Positions 1 to 10,370 are shown, counted from the stretch's first letter. The stretch: DNA of 56,869 nt from Diphasiastrum complanatum (GCA_029204225.1 MU833397.1:1-56869); one strand, 5' to 3'. The notes: generated by a model not told the origin, from the letters alone. A program made the numbers and translations.

Positions 1-362
1 AAAAAACACCATAGGGCTCCGTTTTCTTTGTTGTAAATTGCATACTACAGCCCTCGAGGTCTGCCTAGAAGACTCCCAAAATTTGAGGATGATCCAAGAA
101 CCGAGCGGAAAGTTATGAAGAAAAAACTCTTCAGCCTGCCAGCGCCTACCAGCCACAAGAATGTTCTCGAAATCGCTTGGATTTCGCTGCTGGGTTGGTT
201 CCTGTGACTAATCTATTGTGCCTTGGCAATAGGAAAAGTTTGCAACAGAACCCATAGCCATCTGAGCTCTCAATCAGAAGTTATGAGCAAAAAACTCCCC
301 TTTCTCTCTCTAGAACGTTTTTGTTTTTTGCTGTCCCAAGCTTCCAAAACTTGCAAACCTTC

Positions 363-374
363 GCTCTGATACCA
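363..374 (-). promoter_or_regulatory. Primer binding site, initiator tRNA-Met type
   Basis: The minus strand reads TGGTATCAGAGC, the standard complement of the initiator tRNA-Met 3' end, two bases inside the LTR end at 377. Confidence 0.85.
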
Positions 375-376
375 AA

Positions 377-1023
377 TGTCAGACTCCCCTCTCTGATCTT
401 CTCTTCAAACCTTGCTAATTTCCTGCACATACAAGCATCAAGTTACCCCTAACACAAGATGGAGCTGGCTGCCTTGTCTCCTCCCAGCCTTTGCTGCCTA
501 GATTATGATCAAGAATGCCTCTCGCTAAGCTCACTTATCCAAAATCCTCAAGCACCCCTTAACCCTGACCCTTCCTAAATCTCGACACATGGCCAACTCC
601 ATGCACAGTCGACACTTGCCACTTAACAGTACCATGACAAGTGTAGGCTGACATGTGTCACTCATCCATTGGACCAAATGTCCCAATGGGCATGTGACAC
701 GTCACGTTTGACCGGTCAACCCTGACATGTGTCACTCATTCACTGGACCAAGTGTCCCAGTGAGCATATGACATGTGTCACGTTGACTAGCCAACTCTCC
801 TACTTTTTAGGAGGTCAGTCCAACCACTCCGAATTAATGACCCAGTACCCTATACCCAAGCAACATGCGACTCTGAGGCTCAAAAACATCATGAACAGCT
901 TTATTTACATTTCTGTTACAAAGGTGACCACGGGCCGGTGACTTGGCCATTTCTGTATTTACAAGAAGTACATCTATAAGGAAAAACAGTAAACAACCAA
1001 GACATGGAGTAAAAGCTGTAACA
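377..1023 (-). repeat. Chromovirus LTR, third copy (647 bp)
   Basis: On the minus strand it starts TGTTACAGC just after the purine tract and ends TCTGACA two bases before the primer site. It has the same length as the LTR at 1754-2400 and aligns with it nearly base for base. It contains several copies of a short word around GACATGTGTCA. Confidence 0.85.
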
Positions 1024-1037
1024 TCCCTTCCCCCCTC
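1024..1037 (-). promoter_or_regulatory. Polypurine tract of first unit
   Basis: The minus strand reads GAGGGGGGAAGGGA directly before the LTR start at 1023, as expected for the plus-strand primer of an LTR retrotransposon. Confidence 0.8.
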
Positions 1038-1375
1038 AGGTAACATCGTCCGCGATGGCAAAGCTAGGGTACTGTGCACGCAGACTGTGCGCGGTCTCCC
1101 AGGTAGCATCAGAAAGAGGCCTGCTCCTGGAATGCAAACAAACCATTAGACAACAAGTTATCACCGTTATGTAAAACCCGTTTCAATCTAGAAACATGAA
1201 ATACAGGATGCACTTTACAAGTTTTAAGAAAATCTAACTTATAAGAAAACATCACTGATTCTTTTAACAATTTTCCAGGGTCCACAGTAACGCGGGGACA
1301 ACTTGTAACATTTGCCCGATCATCAAGCACTTTCTTCTCAGCTGGTTTTACACCTATGTATGAGAACCAAATTTT
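1038..1375 (-). pseudogene. Integrase C-terminus remnant, chromodomain deleted (unit A)
   Basis: The minus strand encodes the conserved integrase-tail motif HPVFHVSRLK and the following GLFAFQEQ. Compared with unit B (2413-2850) it lacks 98 bp between two copies of the 5-mer cctgc. That removes most of the chromodomain and shifts the frame. The fragment cannot encode a working integrase. Confidence 0.8.
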
Positions 1376-1739
1376 GAAAAAACACCATAGGACTCCGTTT
1401 TCTTTGTTGTAAATTGCATACTACAGCCCTTGAGGTTTGCCTAGAAGACTCCCAAAATTTGAGGATGATCCAAGAACCGAGCGGAAAGTTATGAAGAAAA
1501 AACTCTTCAGCCTGCCAGCACCTACCAGCCACAAGAAAGTTCTCGAAATCGCTTGGATTTCGCTGCTGGGGTTGGTTCCTGTGACTAATCTATTGTGCCT
1601 TGGCAATAGGAAAAGTTTGCAACAAATCCCATAGCCATCTGAGCTCTCAATCAAAAGTTATGAGCAAAAAACTCCCCTTTCTCTCTCTAGAACGTTTTTG
1701 TTTTTTGCTGTCCCAAGCTTCCAAAACTTGCAAACCTTC
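1376..1739 (-). other. Retroelement leader between primer site and pol remnant
   Basis: A copy of 1-362. It is open in one minus frame for about 77 codons (1421-1654), but that peptide shows no gag motif I recognise. It is best read as 5' untranslated leader of the deleted element. Confidence 0.6.
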
Positions 1740-1751
1740 GCTCTGATACCA
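1740..1751 (-). promoter_or_regulatory. Primer binding site, initiator tRNA-Met type (second unit)
   Basis: The minus strand reads TGGTATCAGAGC, two bases inside the LTR end at 1754. Confidence 0.85.
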
Positions 1752-1753
1752 AA

Positions 1754-2400
1754 TGTCAGACTCCTCTCTAATCTTCTCTTCAAACCTTGCTAATTTCCTG
1801 CACATACAAGCATCAAGTTACCCCTAACACAAGATGGAGCTGGCTGCCTTGTCTGCTCCCAGCCTTTGCTGCCTAGATTATGATCAAGAATGCCTCTCAC
1901 TAAGCTCACTTATCCAAAATCCTCAAGCACCCCTTAACCCTGACCCTTCCTAAATCTCGACACATGGCCAACTCCATGCACAGTCGACACTTGCCACTTA
2001 ACAGTACCATGACAAGTGTAGGTTGACATGTGTCACTCATCCATTGGACCAAATGTCCCAGTGGGCATGTGACACGTGTCATGTTTGACCGGTCAACCCT
2101 GACATGTGTCACTCATTCACTGGACCAAGTGTCCCGGTGAGCATATGACATGTGTCACGTTAACTAGTCAACTCTCCTACTTTTTAGGAGGTCAGTCCAG
2201 CCACTTCGAATTAATGACCCAGTACCCTATACCCAAGCAACATGCGACTCTGAGGCTCAAAAACATCATGAACAGCTTTATTTACATTTATGTTACAAAG
2301 GTCATCACGGGCCGGTGACTTGGCCATTTCTGTATTTACAAGAAGTACATCTATAAGTAAAAACAGTAAACAACCGGGACAGGGAGTAAAAGCTACAACA
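1754..2400 (-). repeat. Chromovirus LTR, middle copy (647 bp)
   Basis: On the minus strand it begins TGTTGTAGC and ends TCTGACA. It is bounded by a purine tract (2401-2414) and a primer site (1740-1751). It serves as 3' LTR of one unit and 5' LTR of the next. Confidence 0.85.
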
Positions 2401-2414
2401 TCCCTTCCCCCCTC
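2401..2414 (-). promoter_or_regulatory. Polypurine tract of second unit
   Basis: The minus strand reads GAGGGGGGAAGGGA. The pol stop codon TGA at 2413-2415 overlaps its first bases, so coding sequence ends exactly at the tract. Confidence 0.8.
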
Positions 2415-2850
2415 ATGTAACATCGTCCGCGATGGCAAAGCTAGGGTACTGTGCACGCAGACTGTGCGCGGTCTCCCAGGTAGCATCAGAAAGAGGCCTG
2501 CCACGCCAAGCGACCAAGTACTCACGGATCAGACGGTTGCGTAAACGCCTCTCCCGCCTATCCAATACCCTCGCTGGCCCATGGGTTACTTCTCCCTGCT
2601 CCTGGAATGCAAACAAACCATCAGACAACAAGTTATCACCGTTATGTAAAACCCGTTTCAATCCAGAAACATGAAATACAGGATGCTCTTTACAAGTTTT
2701 AGGAAAATCTAACTTATAAGAAACATCACTGATTCTTTTAACAATTTTCAGGGTCCACGATAACGTGGGGACAACTTGTAACATTTGCCCGATCATCAAG
2801 CATTTTCTTCTCAGCTGGTTTTGCACCTATGTATGAGAACCAAATTTTGA
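2413..2850 (-). pseudogene. Pol 3' end: integrase tail with chromodomain (unit B)
   Basis: The minus frame gives HPVFHVSGLKRVL, followed by a chromodomain core (EYLVAWRGRPLSDATWE) and the final residues up to the stop at 2413. EYLVxWxG...ATWE is the hallmark of chromoviruses, where this domain is thought to guide integration to chromatin. Only about 137 codons survive. Protease, RT, RNase H and the integrase core are absent, because the leader is fused directly at about 2850. It is a non-autonomous derivative. Confidence 0.85.
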
Positions 2851-2874
2851 AAAAACACCATAGGACTCCGTTTC

Positions 2875-3175
2875 CGATCAACCCTGACATGTGTCACTCA
2901 TTCACTCGACCAAGTGTCCCAGTGAGCATATGACATGTGTCACGTTGACTAGTCAACTCTCCTACTTTTTAGGAGGTCAATCAAGCCACTCCGAATTAAT
3001 GACCCAGTACCCTATACCCAAGCAACATGCGACTCTGAGGTCATGAATAGCTTTATTTACATTTCTGTTACAAAGGTCACCATGGGCCGGTGACTTAGCC
3101 ATTTCTGTATTTACAAGAAGTACATCTATAAGTAAAAACAGTAAACAACCGGGACAGGGTGTAAAAGCTGTAACA
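2875..3175 (-). repeat. Chromovirus LTR, 3'-truncated outer copy
   Basis: Aligns with the first half (minus orientation) of the other two LTRs and ends TGTTACAGC at 3175. The missing half and its primer site were lost in a deletion joining it to a 24-bp leader stub at 2851-2874. A further small deletion of about 12 bp lies near 3040. Confidence 0.8.
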
Positions 3176-3203
3176 GGAGTCCATTGCTGCTCCGTTCACT
3201 CCT

Positions 3204-3410
3204 TTATAGTTTCTTCAAGCTACCACAAGGAACTCTGTGGACTATGCTGCCCATCGTTGGATTCAAAGCATTGAGGAAGGACAAATCCTTTCCATTCATC
3301 ACAAACTTGTAGGGCAATGCGTCTCCCAATAACCCGCCCTTTTTTAAAAAGACTCTTAACAAAATTATTGTTGTGGTTATATATGTGTCACCACTCGAGT
3401 TGGTATTCAC
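3204..3410 (-). pseudogene. Orphan 3'-exon-like ORF next to the retroelement array
   Basis: A 68-codon minus frame ends GSIVHRVPCGSLKKL and stop. The part below about 3325 has coding character (balanced composition, no low-complexity runs); the part above is AT-rich like an intron. It could be the last exon of a gene whose upstream exons are gone. I do not recognise the protein, and chance is possible. Confidence 0.22.
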
Positions 3411-3511
3411 TTGGTCGGAGTCATCGAAAAAAAACTATAGGAGTTGAGAAAAAAGAAATTTAACCTTATTCGAAGGTAGCATAGGGAGTATCATGCCCAA
3501 ATAGCATTCAT

Positions 3512-3532
3512 GAGAGAGAGAGAGAGAGAGAG
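3512..3532. repeat. Short (GA)n microsatellite
   Basis: About ten perfect GA units, preceded by ttcat. The same kind of flank (catga) precedes the longer GA tracts at 40399 and 47919. Confidence 0.9.
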
Positions 3533-3698
3533 TCTATTTCATTGATGTCAATAATCCCAAATGCTGCAATTTTTACTATAGACTTTAGAGCATTGATCAG
3601 TGAATCAATTAATTAGCACATCAGAAATCAATGAATTAATGAATTAGGAATCCCGATTTGTTTTACAAGTTTGATTCCAAAAAATGTGATTTGCAAAC

Positions 3699-4062
3699 AA
3701 TAGTTGCACTAACGTTCCAGAAACGCGCTCAGAAATGCGGTCAGAAACGCGTTTTTGAATCGCGTTTCTGGTTTTGGACAACGTTTCTCAGAAACGTTTT
3801 TTTTTTTTTAAATTTTCAGGCAATATGGGTATCAAATTAAACCTCTGATCAAAGGCATTGCATTTTTATAGGTTGGTAGGTGTTATGGTTACAATTGGGT
3901 CCAGTTTAGGGCAATTTTAGGTCTAGTTTCATGCAATTTCAGGGCAAAATAAATATATGATTTGTTTTCTTTTTCTCAGCGATTCTGGTGCCCGAAACGA
4001 GATTCTCAGAAACGTGTTTCTGGGAACGTTATTGCCCAGAAACGCGTTTCTGTGCAACTATG
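3699..4062. mobile_element. Fold-back MITE, word GAAACG (hAT-like)
   Basis: About 364 bp. The ends are inverted copies of ATAGTTGCA (3700-3708 and 4053-4061). Inside each end lie palindromic arrays of GAAACG/CGTTTC, including the exact palindrome GAAACGCGTTTC at 4039-4050. The middle is AT-rich and carries a T-run followed by GGCAATATGGGTATCAAA, also found in the element at 5460-5811. Flanking octamers ttgcaaac and ccgtaaac match at 5 of 8 positions, the differences all being C/T. No coding capacity. Confidence 0.65.
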
Positions 4063-4760
4063 CCGTAAACATGGAAAAAATGTATGACCATATTTTCAGA
4101 TGCTATGATTGCCCTCGAGTTTCAGGTTGATTCCTTCTATGGTACATCAATTAGCTCAAAAGTACTCTCAAAGTCCTAGACTTTAGTGAAGCAAAATCAA
4201 GTCTGAGCATATGCATATCAATGTGTACATGTATGAAATCACATTGCTTGACTGATGAAATTGCATCTGCTTCTTGGAAAACCCTGGTATCCCTTAGTAG
4301 TTTGAATGCATGAGTTCTCCTTGTAGTGGCAGTTTTTAGCTATTTTATTAAACTAGTCATTCTTTTTCTTTTGTTCAACACCTCTTTTTTTGCTGCTCCC
4401 GATATTTAATTTACATATCCTATTCTCAAAACCAAGCTTATCCAAATGAGAAAAATCCTTGCACTCAAAATCATCTCGCAAACGTGTAATGACAGGATGT
4501 CTAATCAACGCATCAGAAATAGATATGATGCATAGGGCGTTCCGGGTCTAGGTATCCACAGCTCTGAAATTTTGCCAAAAGAACTCCACATAACACGGTC
4601 ATTACAGTTTGATGAGCACAGGCCCGTTCCTATTATATCATGCATCATGAATCAGTAATAGCTAGGTATTAATAGCAGGGATTTGTAAACTCCTACAGTG
4701 CACAAAAAAATTTACGAAAATTACTATCAAACTCCACCATCAGAAGACGAGTTTTTCCAC
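4063..4760. other. AT-rich intergenic spacer, nothing recognised
   Basis: No frame with protein-like composition and no clear repeat boundaries were seen. Confidence 0.5.
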
Positions 4761-4822
4761 ACCCATATCAAAAAAAAAAAAGTTCCAGGATTTTGCGTTC
4801 CGGAACGTGAACAGCAACTATG
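4761..4822. mobile_element. Truncated end of a fold-back MITE
   Basis: Contains CCCATATC, an A-run, then GTTCC/GGAAC words, and ends CAGCAACTATG. This looks like the terminal arm of the same family as 3699-4062, joined to part of the core in the reverse direction. Confidence 0.4.

Positions 4823-4874
<52 letters not shown>
4823..4874. repeat. (AT)n microsatellite
   Basis: About 50 bases of nearly perfect alternating A/T between two palindromic elements. Confidence 0.9.
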
Positions 4875-4878
<4 letters not shown>

Positions 4879-5427
4879 CGTGAGCGTCCACCGCCGACGC
4901 GGCCATTTCGCATCCACGTCCCGCGTCCGACCCCCGGACGTGTCCACGTCCTCGCCCTTTATCTTTTTTTTAGCTATTTTATACTAAAGAAATTATAAAA
5001 AAAAAAGTGCGTCCACGGGGACGTGGACGCGCGTTCGCGTCCGGGTCCCGCTACCCACGGTTCTCAAAAACGTGGGTCCTGGGAACCGTGGGGTGAACCG
5101 TACCACGGTTCATGAACCATGGTACGGTTCCTCTATTAAATTAATTACCAAATTACAGATTTTTGGTCCTCATTCCTCATTTTTGGTCCTCATTTCACAA
5201 ATGCTATAGACTCCAAAAAAAAAATTAAACTCCCTAACAATTTTGGTTTTTTTTGGCTTTTTTGGCCTTTTTTTTGCATATTTTGGGCTGTTTTTGGGGG
5301 TGGGAACAAAAGAAAATTAATTAATTAATTAATTAGTACGGTTCACCTTAAATTTTATGTGAACCGTACGGTTCACTGTATGGTTCTGAGAACCGTGGTG
5401 AACCGTACACAGTTCTCAGATTCTATG
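4875..5427. mobile_element. Compound fold-back element, words GGACGCG and GAACCG
   Basis: The left part (4875-5045) is rich in GACGCGG/GCGTCC words around an AT-rich middle. From 5046 the words change to GAACCG/CGGTTC, with the palindrome GAACCGTACGGTTC at 5361-5374, around a second AT-rich core. The right end is TCTATG at 5422-5427, like other family ends. Flanking octamers atatatat and atatacat match 7 of 8, but lie in or beside an AT repeat. It may be two nested elements; the left terminal repeat is not clear. Confidence 0.5.
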
Positions 5428-5451
5428 ATATACATAGTTTTAGTTCTCTTA

Positions 5452-5819
5452 ATGTCAACCATAGATGCAGCGCGATTCTGAATCGCGATCAGAATCGCGA
5501 TCCAGATTCGCGATTCGGGATTTTCTCATAATCGTGTAGAATCGAATTTTTTTTTTTTTTTAAATTAAGGCAATATGGGTATCAAATGAAAGCTCTGATC
5601 GAGGGGATTAAAAAGGGCATTCCCAATGAACATAGCAGGAATCTCCCTCTCTCTATCTCTCTCTCTCTGATATCAGGTAAGTCGGTTTTTTTTTTTACAC
5701 GATTCGCTGCAGCGAATCGCGATTCACAGATTCGCGATTCGCGAATCGCGATTCACAGATTCGCGATTCGCGAATCGCGAAGCCAGCGAATCGCGATTCG
5801 CTGCATCTATGATGTCAAC
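5452..5819. mobile_element. Intact fold-back MITE with 8-bp target duplication (hAT-type)
   Basis: The element is 5460-5811 (352 bp). It has perfect 13-bp terminal inverted repeats CATAGATGCAGCG (5460-5472 and 5799-5811) and is flanked by an exact 8-bp duplication ATGTCAAC (5452-5459, 5812-5819). Eight-base duplications are diagnostic of hAT-superfamily transposition. The arms are dense arrays of GAATCGCGATTC; the core holds a T-run then GGCAATATGGGTATCAAA as in 3699-4062. It is non-coding and so depended on a transposase supplied elsewhere. It ends about 120 bp from the stop codon of the gene at 5940-8439, so it may lie in that gene's 3' UTR or flank. Confidence 0.85.
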
Positions 5820-5939
5820 TAGAGACCCAAGAGGATAGATAGAGACAGAGAGTTATTTTAGAAGGTATGATAAAAGCTTAAATGCAGCACTCAATGACAG
5901 CCAAAATAATTGTAGATTCTTTGTAACTGAAAATGATAG

Positions 5940-8439
5940 TCACGCCTGAAAGAACCTTAATAGTTGTGCAGCATCCTCAGGTGGAGGCAATTCCACACTA
6001 GGTATTCGTGAGCCATTTTGTTTCACACCATCAACTGCTTCATCCCTCACATGATCGTGCACTTCAACAAGTTGTGCTTTTGCTTCAACAATTGCACCTA
6101 GAAAAGAGCAAATAACAGAGGTTTTTCTTCAAAAGGTACATATTTCAACAACTTCATTGGGTTCCTAGGATGCATGTATGGGAAAACTATTACGTGGCAA
6201 GTTATATCATAGAAATTACCAGCTCTCAAGGTGGGTCTTTCAAGGCTATCCTCAGCTGCCTGTGATTTTTTTAGATTTTGGGAATGCCACAATGCATTGT
6301 CTACAGACTGCCTAGAATTCAGTTGCCAACAAGGCATTGGCTCTGTTGCACTAGCCTTGAGGTAATCAGGAGGACCTGTGATCTTCAGAAACATCAGCAG
6401 TCATAAACCAATCCGTCACGTAACAAAACCAAGGAGAAAATATCCATGACAAAAGATCCTATTGTTACAGCTTTGCAAACCAAAAAACTCTCAAGTGGTG
6501 CAACCAAAATTTGTCAATTCAAAGGCCATGTGTTACCTGATTGTTTGTCTACCTGGACACAGCAATTTTCAGGCCAAAATGTATATTTTGCTTGTTGTGC
6601 CTCCCCTGCTACTGTTCTACAAATATATTTATTTATTGGATGTGCCTAATTCGGTCCTAACCCAGACTCAAGGTGCTTGGGCATTCCATAGTCATAATTC
6701 GAGGTACTAACCGATTCCAATTATCACATCAGAGTCTATGATGTTTTATAAGCCCCTATAGATCCTTTTGTTGGAACTTGGTTATTGAAATTCTCTAGTC
6801 TATAAGAAGTTGCTAAATATAAGAGGGAGCCAAATTCTCCAGGCGGAGAAAGTTGGACCAAGTTCTACCAGATCTATACCAGTAGTACAACAAGAATAAT
6901 TGATGTTAGAGGAGGAGCAATCAATAACCAGGCACAATACTTCCAAGCACTTGAGAAATAAGGCTGGAGCAATGTGTCTAAACCCAGGAGAGAAAGTACT
7001 TAAGATACATCATTGTACCAGCAATCATCAGACCTGCCAATCAGTACAACCTCGGTCGTGCCTGCAGTCCAACTTAACAGATGCTGACTACTATCAGGTT
7101 TTGTGGGAGATAAAAACCCTCTAGTTCAATGGGTTAAAGCCCTCGATTCGGTGAATTGAAACCCTAAACAATAGGAAATCCATTTTGGTTATTTTAGCAT
7201 CCAAAAAGTGTGCAAATCATGGCAAGTACAAATGGGCTCCATCTTAGGACAGGCTAGCAAATGTGATAACAAATATAGCTTCTAGAATTTCAGAATGGAA
7301 AACATGGAGTGAGATGAATGGGAAATATTAACTGGAATAGTAGTCAAGCCTTAAGTTCAAATGGACGTGAAGGTCTAGTTTTAAGGAAGTAGAAGAGCAT
7401 ATGTATCTATTAATATGTTTGCCAAAAACAGCATTGTCCCACACATAGCAGACGTTTAGATTCCTCGAGAACGATGGGATTTAGTGGAGGCTATGTATGA
7501 AGATTACGAAAGCATCCAGGGTTCTTTATCTAAAGTACCAACTTAATGCTACAATATATGAAGCAATATTGTAAGATTCGATGTAAGATTTCACATCGGA
7601 TCCAGATTGCAGCCACATGAGGATCTACGAGGAGTAAGGGCATCAGCCAAAAAGGATCTGCACCAATATGGCCTCAGTAGGACACTATTAAATAACGAGG
7701 ACTAAGTGAATACTGATATGATACAGATTAGAGTGCACTAGAATGACACAAAAGTGCTGAGTGCCTACAACCAGCAAGAGTATTGTAGCTCGCAGTGCTT
7801 GGAACAAGGTTGTACATAGTTTCTTTGGCACAGCACATAAAATGGAGAAGAACACAAAAACATCATGGACCACCTACTTAAGCTCCAATACATGTTTCAA
7901 AGACAAAACATCCCTCATTCTCAATGCTCATAAATGTGTTGATCAGAAGATTGAGGCATTTTAAATAGAGAATCTTCATGATAGAAAAATAAAAAAATAA
8001 AAAGCTCTTTTTGCCCTCAAGAATTTGAAGGACGTACTAAAATACCTTAAGAGGACAAAAAGTGAGCTCATAAGTAGCATCGTAGCAGTAACTTGACACA
8101 AATGACAACAAGATTATCCTCCACCCTTTACATTTCCAAAAACAAAACAGCTAAATCTAAACTTTGAGAGCCCTTTAGTTTGAGCTAAACAATGTACCAA
8201 GCCATTTTAAAAAAAATCAATGAAATCTGTTATCAAGCTACCTCAGAAAAGACATCTGATGGAGAAGGGAGTGACGAAGTGTTTATCTGCATCAGATTTT
8301 GAGGAATCTGCATTCTACTTCTGCTTTCAGACTCAACCTCAGCTTCATCCTCACCACTGGAACTAGAATCACTGTCAGATGAAAGCTGAATCTGCTTCTC
8401 TTCTTCTGAGGCATAATCTTGCACAAGAGCTAGACTCAT
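5940..8439 (-). CDS. Three-exon gene for a 172-aa acidic protein, function unknown
   Basis: The exons read together without a stop: exon 1 8242-8439, exon 2 6220-6382, exon 3 5940-6097, 519 bp in all. Donors are GTAGCT and GTAATT; acceptors are CTGAAG and TTTCTAG. Phases match (0 and 1). The protein starts MSLALVQDYASEEE, has an acidic Ser/Asp/Glu stretch at about residues 18-40, then LPSPSDVFSE, then ITGPPDYLKASATEP spanning the first junction, and ends PPPEDAAQLLRFFQA. There is no signal peptide or membrane segment. The arrangement (acidic N-terminus, then a short PSxxDxFxEVxGPPxYL-like motif) recalls plant nuclear or splicing-associated small proteins such as PRCC-like ones, but I cannot assign a family. 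The start ATG follows TTTTCAG, so a 5' UTR intron is possible. The first intron is about 1.86 kb; an additional small exon in it cannot be excluded. Confidence 0.6.
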
Positions 8440-8479
8440 CTGAAAAGATGTAACCACAAAACACGAAGCTTTAGGTCCA

Positions 8480-8482
<3 letters not shown>

Positions 8483-8531
<49 letters not shown>
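8483..8531. repeat. (CT)n microsatellite
   Basis: About 24 perfect CT units, 44 bp upstream of the start codon of the minus-strand gene; in gene orientation it is a (GA)n tract in the 5' UTR or proximal promoter. Confidence 0.95.
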
Positions 8532-8533
<2 letters not shown>

Positions 8534-8773
8534 GCATAAGGCCTTTCAAGATGCTAAAATGACAGGTAGACATGTTATTTGCAGGGAGGGTCAAATCCGA
8601 TACATTGACATTATGCCTAAGGACTAGGTAATTGGGGCACCCAGGATGGGAACATACTAGGGCCCCATTCACGCAGGTTGCAGATTGGGATTTGAAACTG
8701 CAGCGGCATACATTCATCGTCCACTGCTACTGATCTGATTGACTTCATAGGTGGGAGAGATCTACTACTCTTC

Positions 8774-9960
8774 ATGGAGACTCATGAGAGTCAGGAGAGA
8801 GGATTACCTTTTTTTATAGGTCACAGATGGGACTCGGTCTTATACAGGGAGTCACTATACCCTATTTTTGAGTTCGTCAGTCGTGATGAGCACTCACGAT
8901 ATATTTCATGCCGCATTGATGGACATAGCATCAGTTCAGACAGGGACACTTTTGTTGCAGCTTGTTACTTCCCTCCAGTGTCCTCTTCCTTTGTGAAGGG
9001 TGTTGGTTCACCTTATAGTGATCTTTCTACGGATATTATCAGACATGCAGAGCGAGGTTACATTTTTCTCAATGGCAACTTTAATGCTAGGACAGCTTCA
9101 CGACAAAAGACTTGTATGATCGTACAGACCAGCTTCGTGTGCGTGCCCTTGATGGAGATGAGCAGATATATAGGTCATCCTCACAGTGGTGGACAGAGCG
9201 TTGTCGCTTACGTCATGATCACCATCCTCCAGGTTCCTCATACATGACTTTCATATTTCTCCTACCACTCTCTTTGATCATTCCTTCCTTTCCTTCAGTC
9301 TTGGGACTCTCATGACAATGAGTGTCGTTCTCACCATCACCTTGTCACACATGCACGCATACACATCCCCCATCTCTTACTCTTGGTGCACTAATATCAT
9401 TCATCCTATACACAAATGGTGATCCCATGAATCTTGGCAATTATCAAACTCTTATGATTGGGCACGTGATTGCGAAGCTTTATAGCACTATTCTACAGGT
9501 AGCTGTGAGCTGCATGCCATGGGCCAGGCTGGGTTTAGAGTCCACTATTCCATTACAAATTATATCTTTACTCTCAGAGCCATCATTGAGGAAGCTCGAC
9601 ACAGGAGAGAACAAGTTTATTGTTGTTTTGTGGATTCCAAGAAAGCCTTCGACTCTGTCCCACGCTCCCTACTTATCTATCTTATACAAGACCTTGGGTT
9701 TTCTAATATGACAGTTCTAGCACCGATGGCGCTCTATGAGAGAGTACTAGATTGTTTTCGGAGCGATAGAGGTATTTCTGAGCAGATCTTGAGCACTATT
9801 GGGGTGAAACACGGGTTTTCCCTCTCGCCTACGCTTTTCAAATCATATGTCGATGAGCTAGAGAGGGTTATTGAGCAATGTGGTGGATCTAGTTGCAGAC
9901 TTGGAGACATTTTAAGCCATTCTCCTATATGAAAATGATGTGGCTCTAGGCCTACATCAT
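8774..9960 (+). pseudogene. Non-LTR (LINE) retrotransposon remnant: endonuclease plus reverse transcriptase
   Basis: 8774-9247 encodes an endonuclease-like part ending in GYIFLNGNFNART, matching the GDFNAR motif of the EEP nuclease fold with the D changed to N. 9420-9510 gives GDPMNLGNYQTLMIGHVIAK, the entry of a LINE RT. After a frameshift near 9515, the frame reads QAGF...FTLRAIIEEA, YCCFVDSKKAFDSVPR and IGVKHGFSLSPTLF (RT blocks 2-4). After another shift near 9920 comes LLYENDVAL, the YADD site with A and the first D altered to E and N. At least two frameshifts and altered catalytic residues make it inactive. The RT motifs differ from the usual plant L1 pattern and resemble RTE-like or other clades known from algae, mosses and animals. 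Confidence 0.8.
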
Positions 9961-10258
9961 ATCCTAACGCGCAACTTCCAACTTCCAAGTCCTGAGTCTT
10001 GTTACCTAACAATACCTGTTACTTGTGGTTTAGGGTTCTTCATCCATCTGTTGCCTGCGGTTTTAGCTGCGATCTATCTGATATGATCAATGACATTAGC
10101 TAGTAGCTACCAACTTCCATGCATGACTAGAAATATCAGTCATTGTTACTTGTCACTCAAAACATTAATGTCACACGATACATATTACAATGTACAATGT
10201 ACATGGCTAGTTAGTAGTAAATTAGCAAACCTCCAAAAACTCTTAAAAAAACCCTCAA

Positions 10259-10260
<2 letters not shown>

Positions 10261-10319
<59 letters not shown>
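10261..10319. repeat. (CT)n microsatellite
   Basis: About 29 perfect CT units. Confidence 0.95.
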
Positions 10320-10322
<3 letters not shown>

Positions 10323-10370
10323 TGGAAAATGTGTGTGCCCAACTCCCGCGATAGTCCTCTAGAAAATGCC

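Larger units (their letters stand above)
1..3175 (-). mobile_element. Tandem array of an internally deleted chromovirus (Ty3/gypsy): LTR-int-LTR-int-LTR
   Basis: The same unit of about 1.4 kb occurs twice (1-1374 and 1375-2850) followed by a partial third (2851-3175). On the minus strand each unit is an LTR, a TGGTATCAGAGC primer site, a leader, and then the 3' end of pol with a purine tract. Almost all of gag and pol is missing. The leader-pol junction (near 1375 and 2850) is identical in both units, so the deletion came before the duplication. The outer end at 3175 is clean: LTR terminus TGTTACAGC on the minus strand, with unrelated sequence beyond. The other end runs off the window. The chromodomain in the second unit places the parent among chromoviruses. 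Confidence 0.85.

Noticed and set aside
729-2544. Small frames on both strands within the LTRs
   Set aside because: They lie in LTR sequence, recur in each copy with stops, and have no domains.
3508-3532. Start of a gene promoter with GAGA element
   Set aside because: No associated gene on either side that can be supported.
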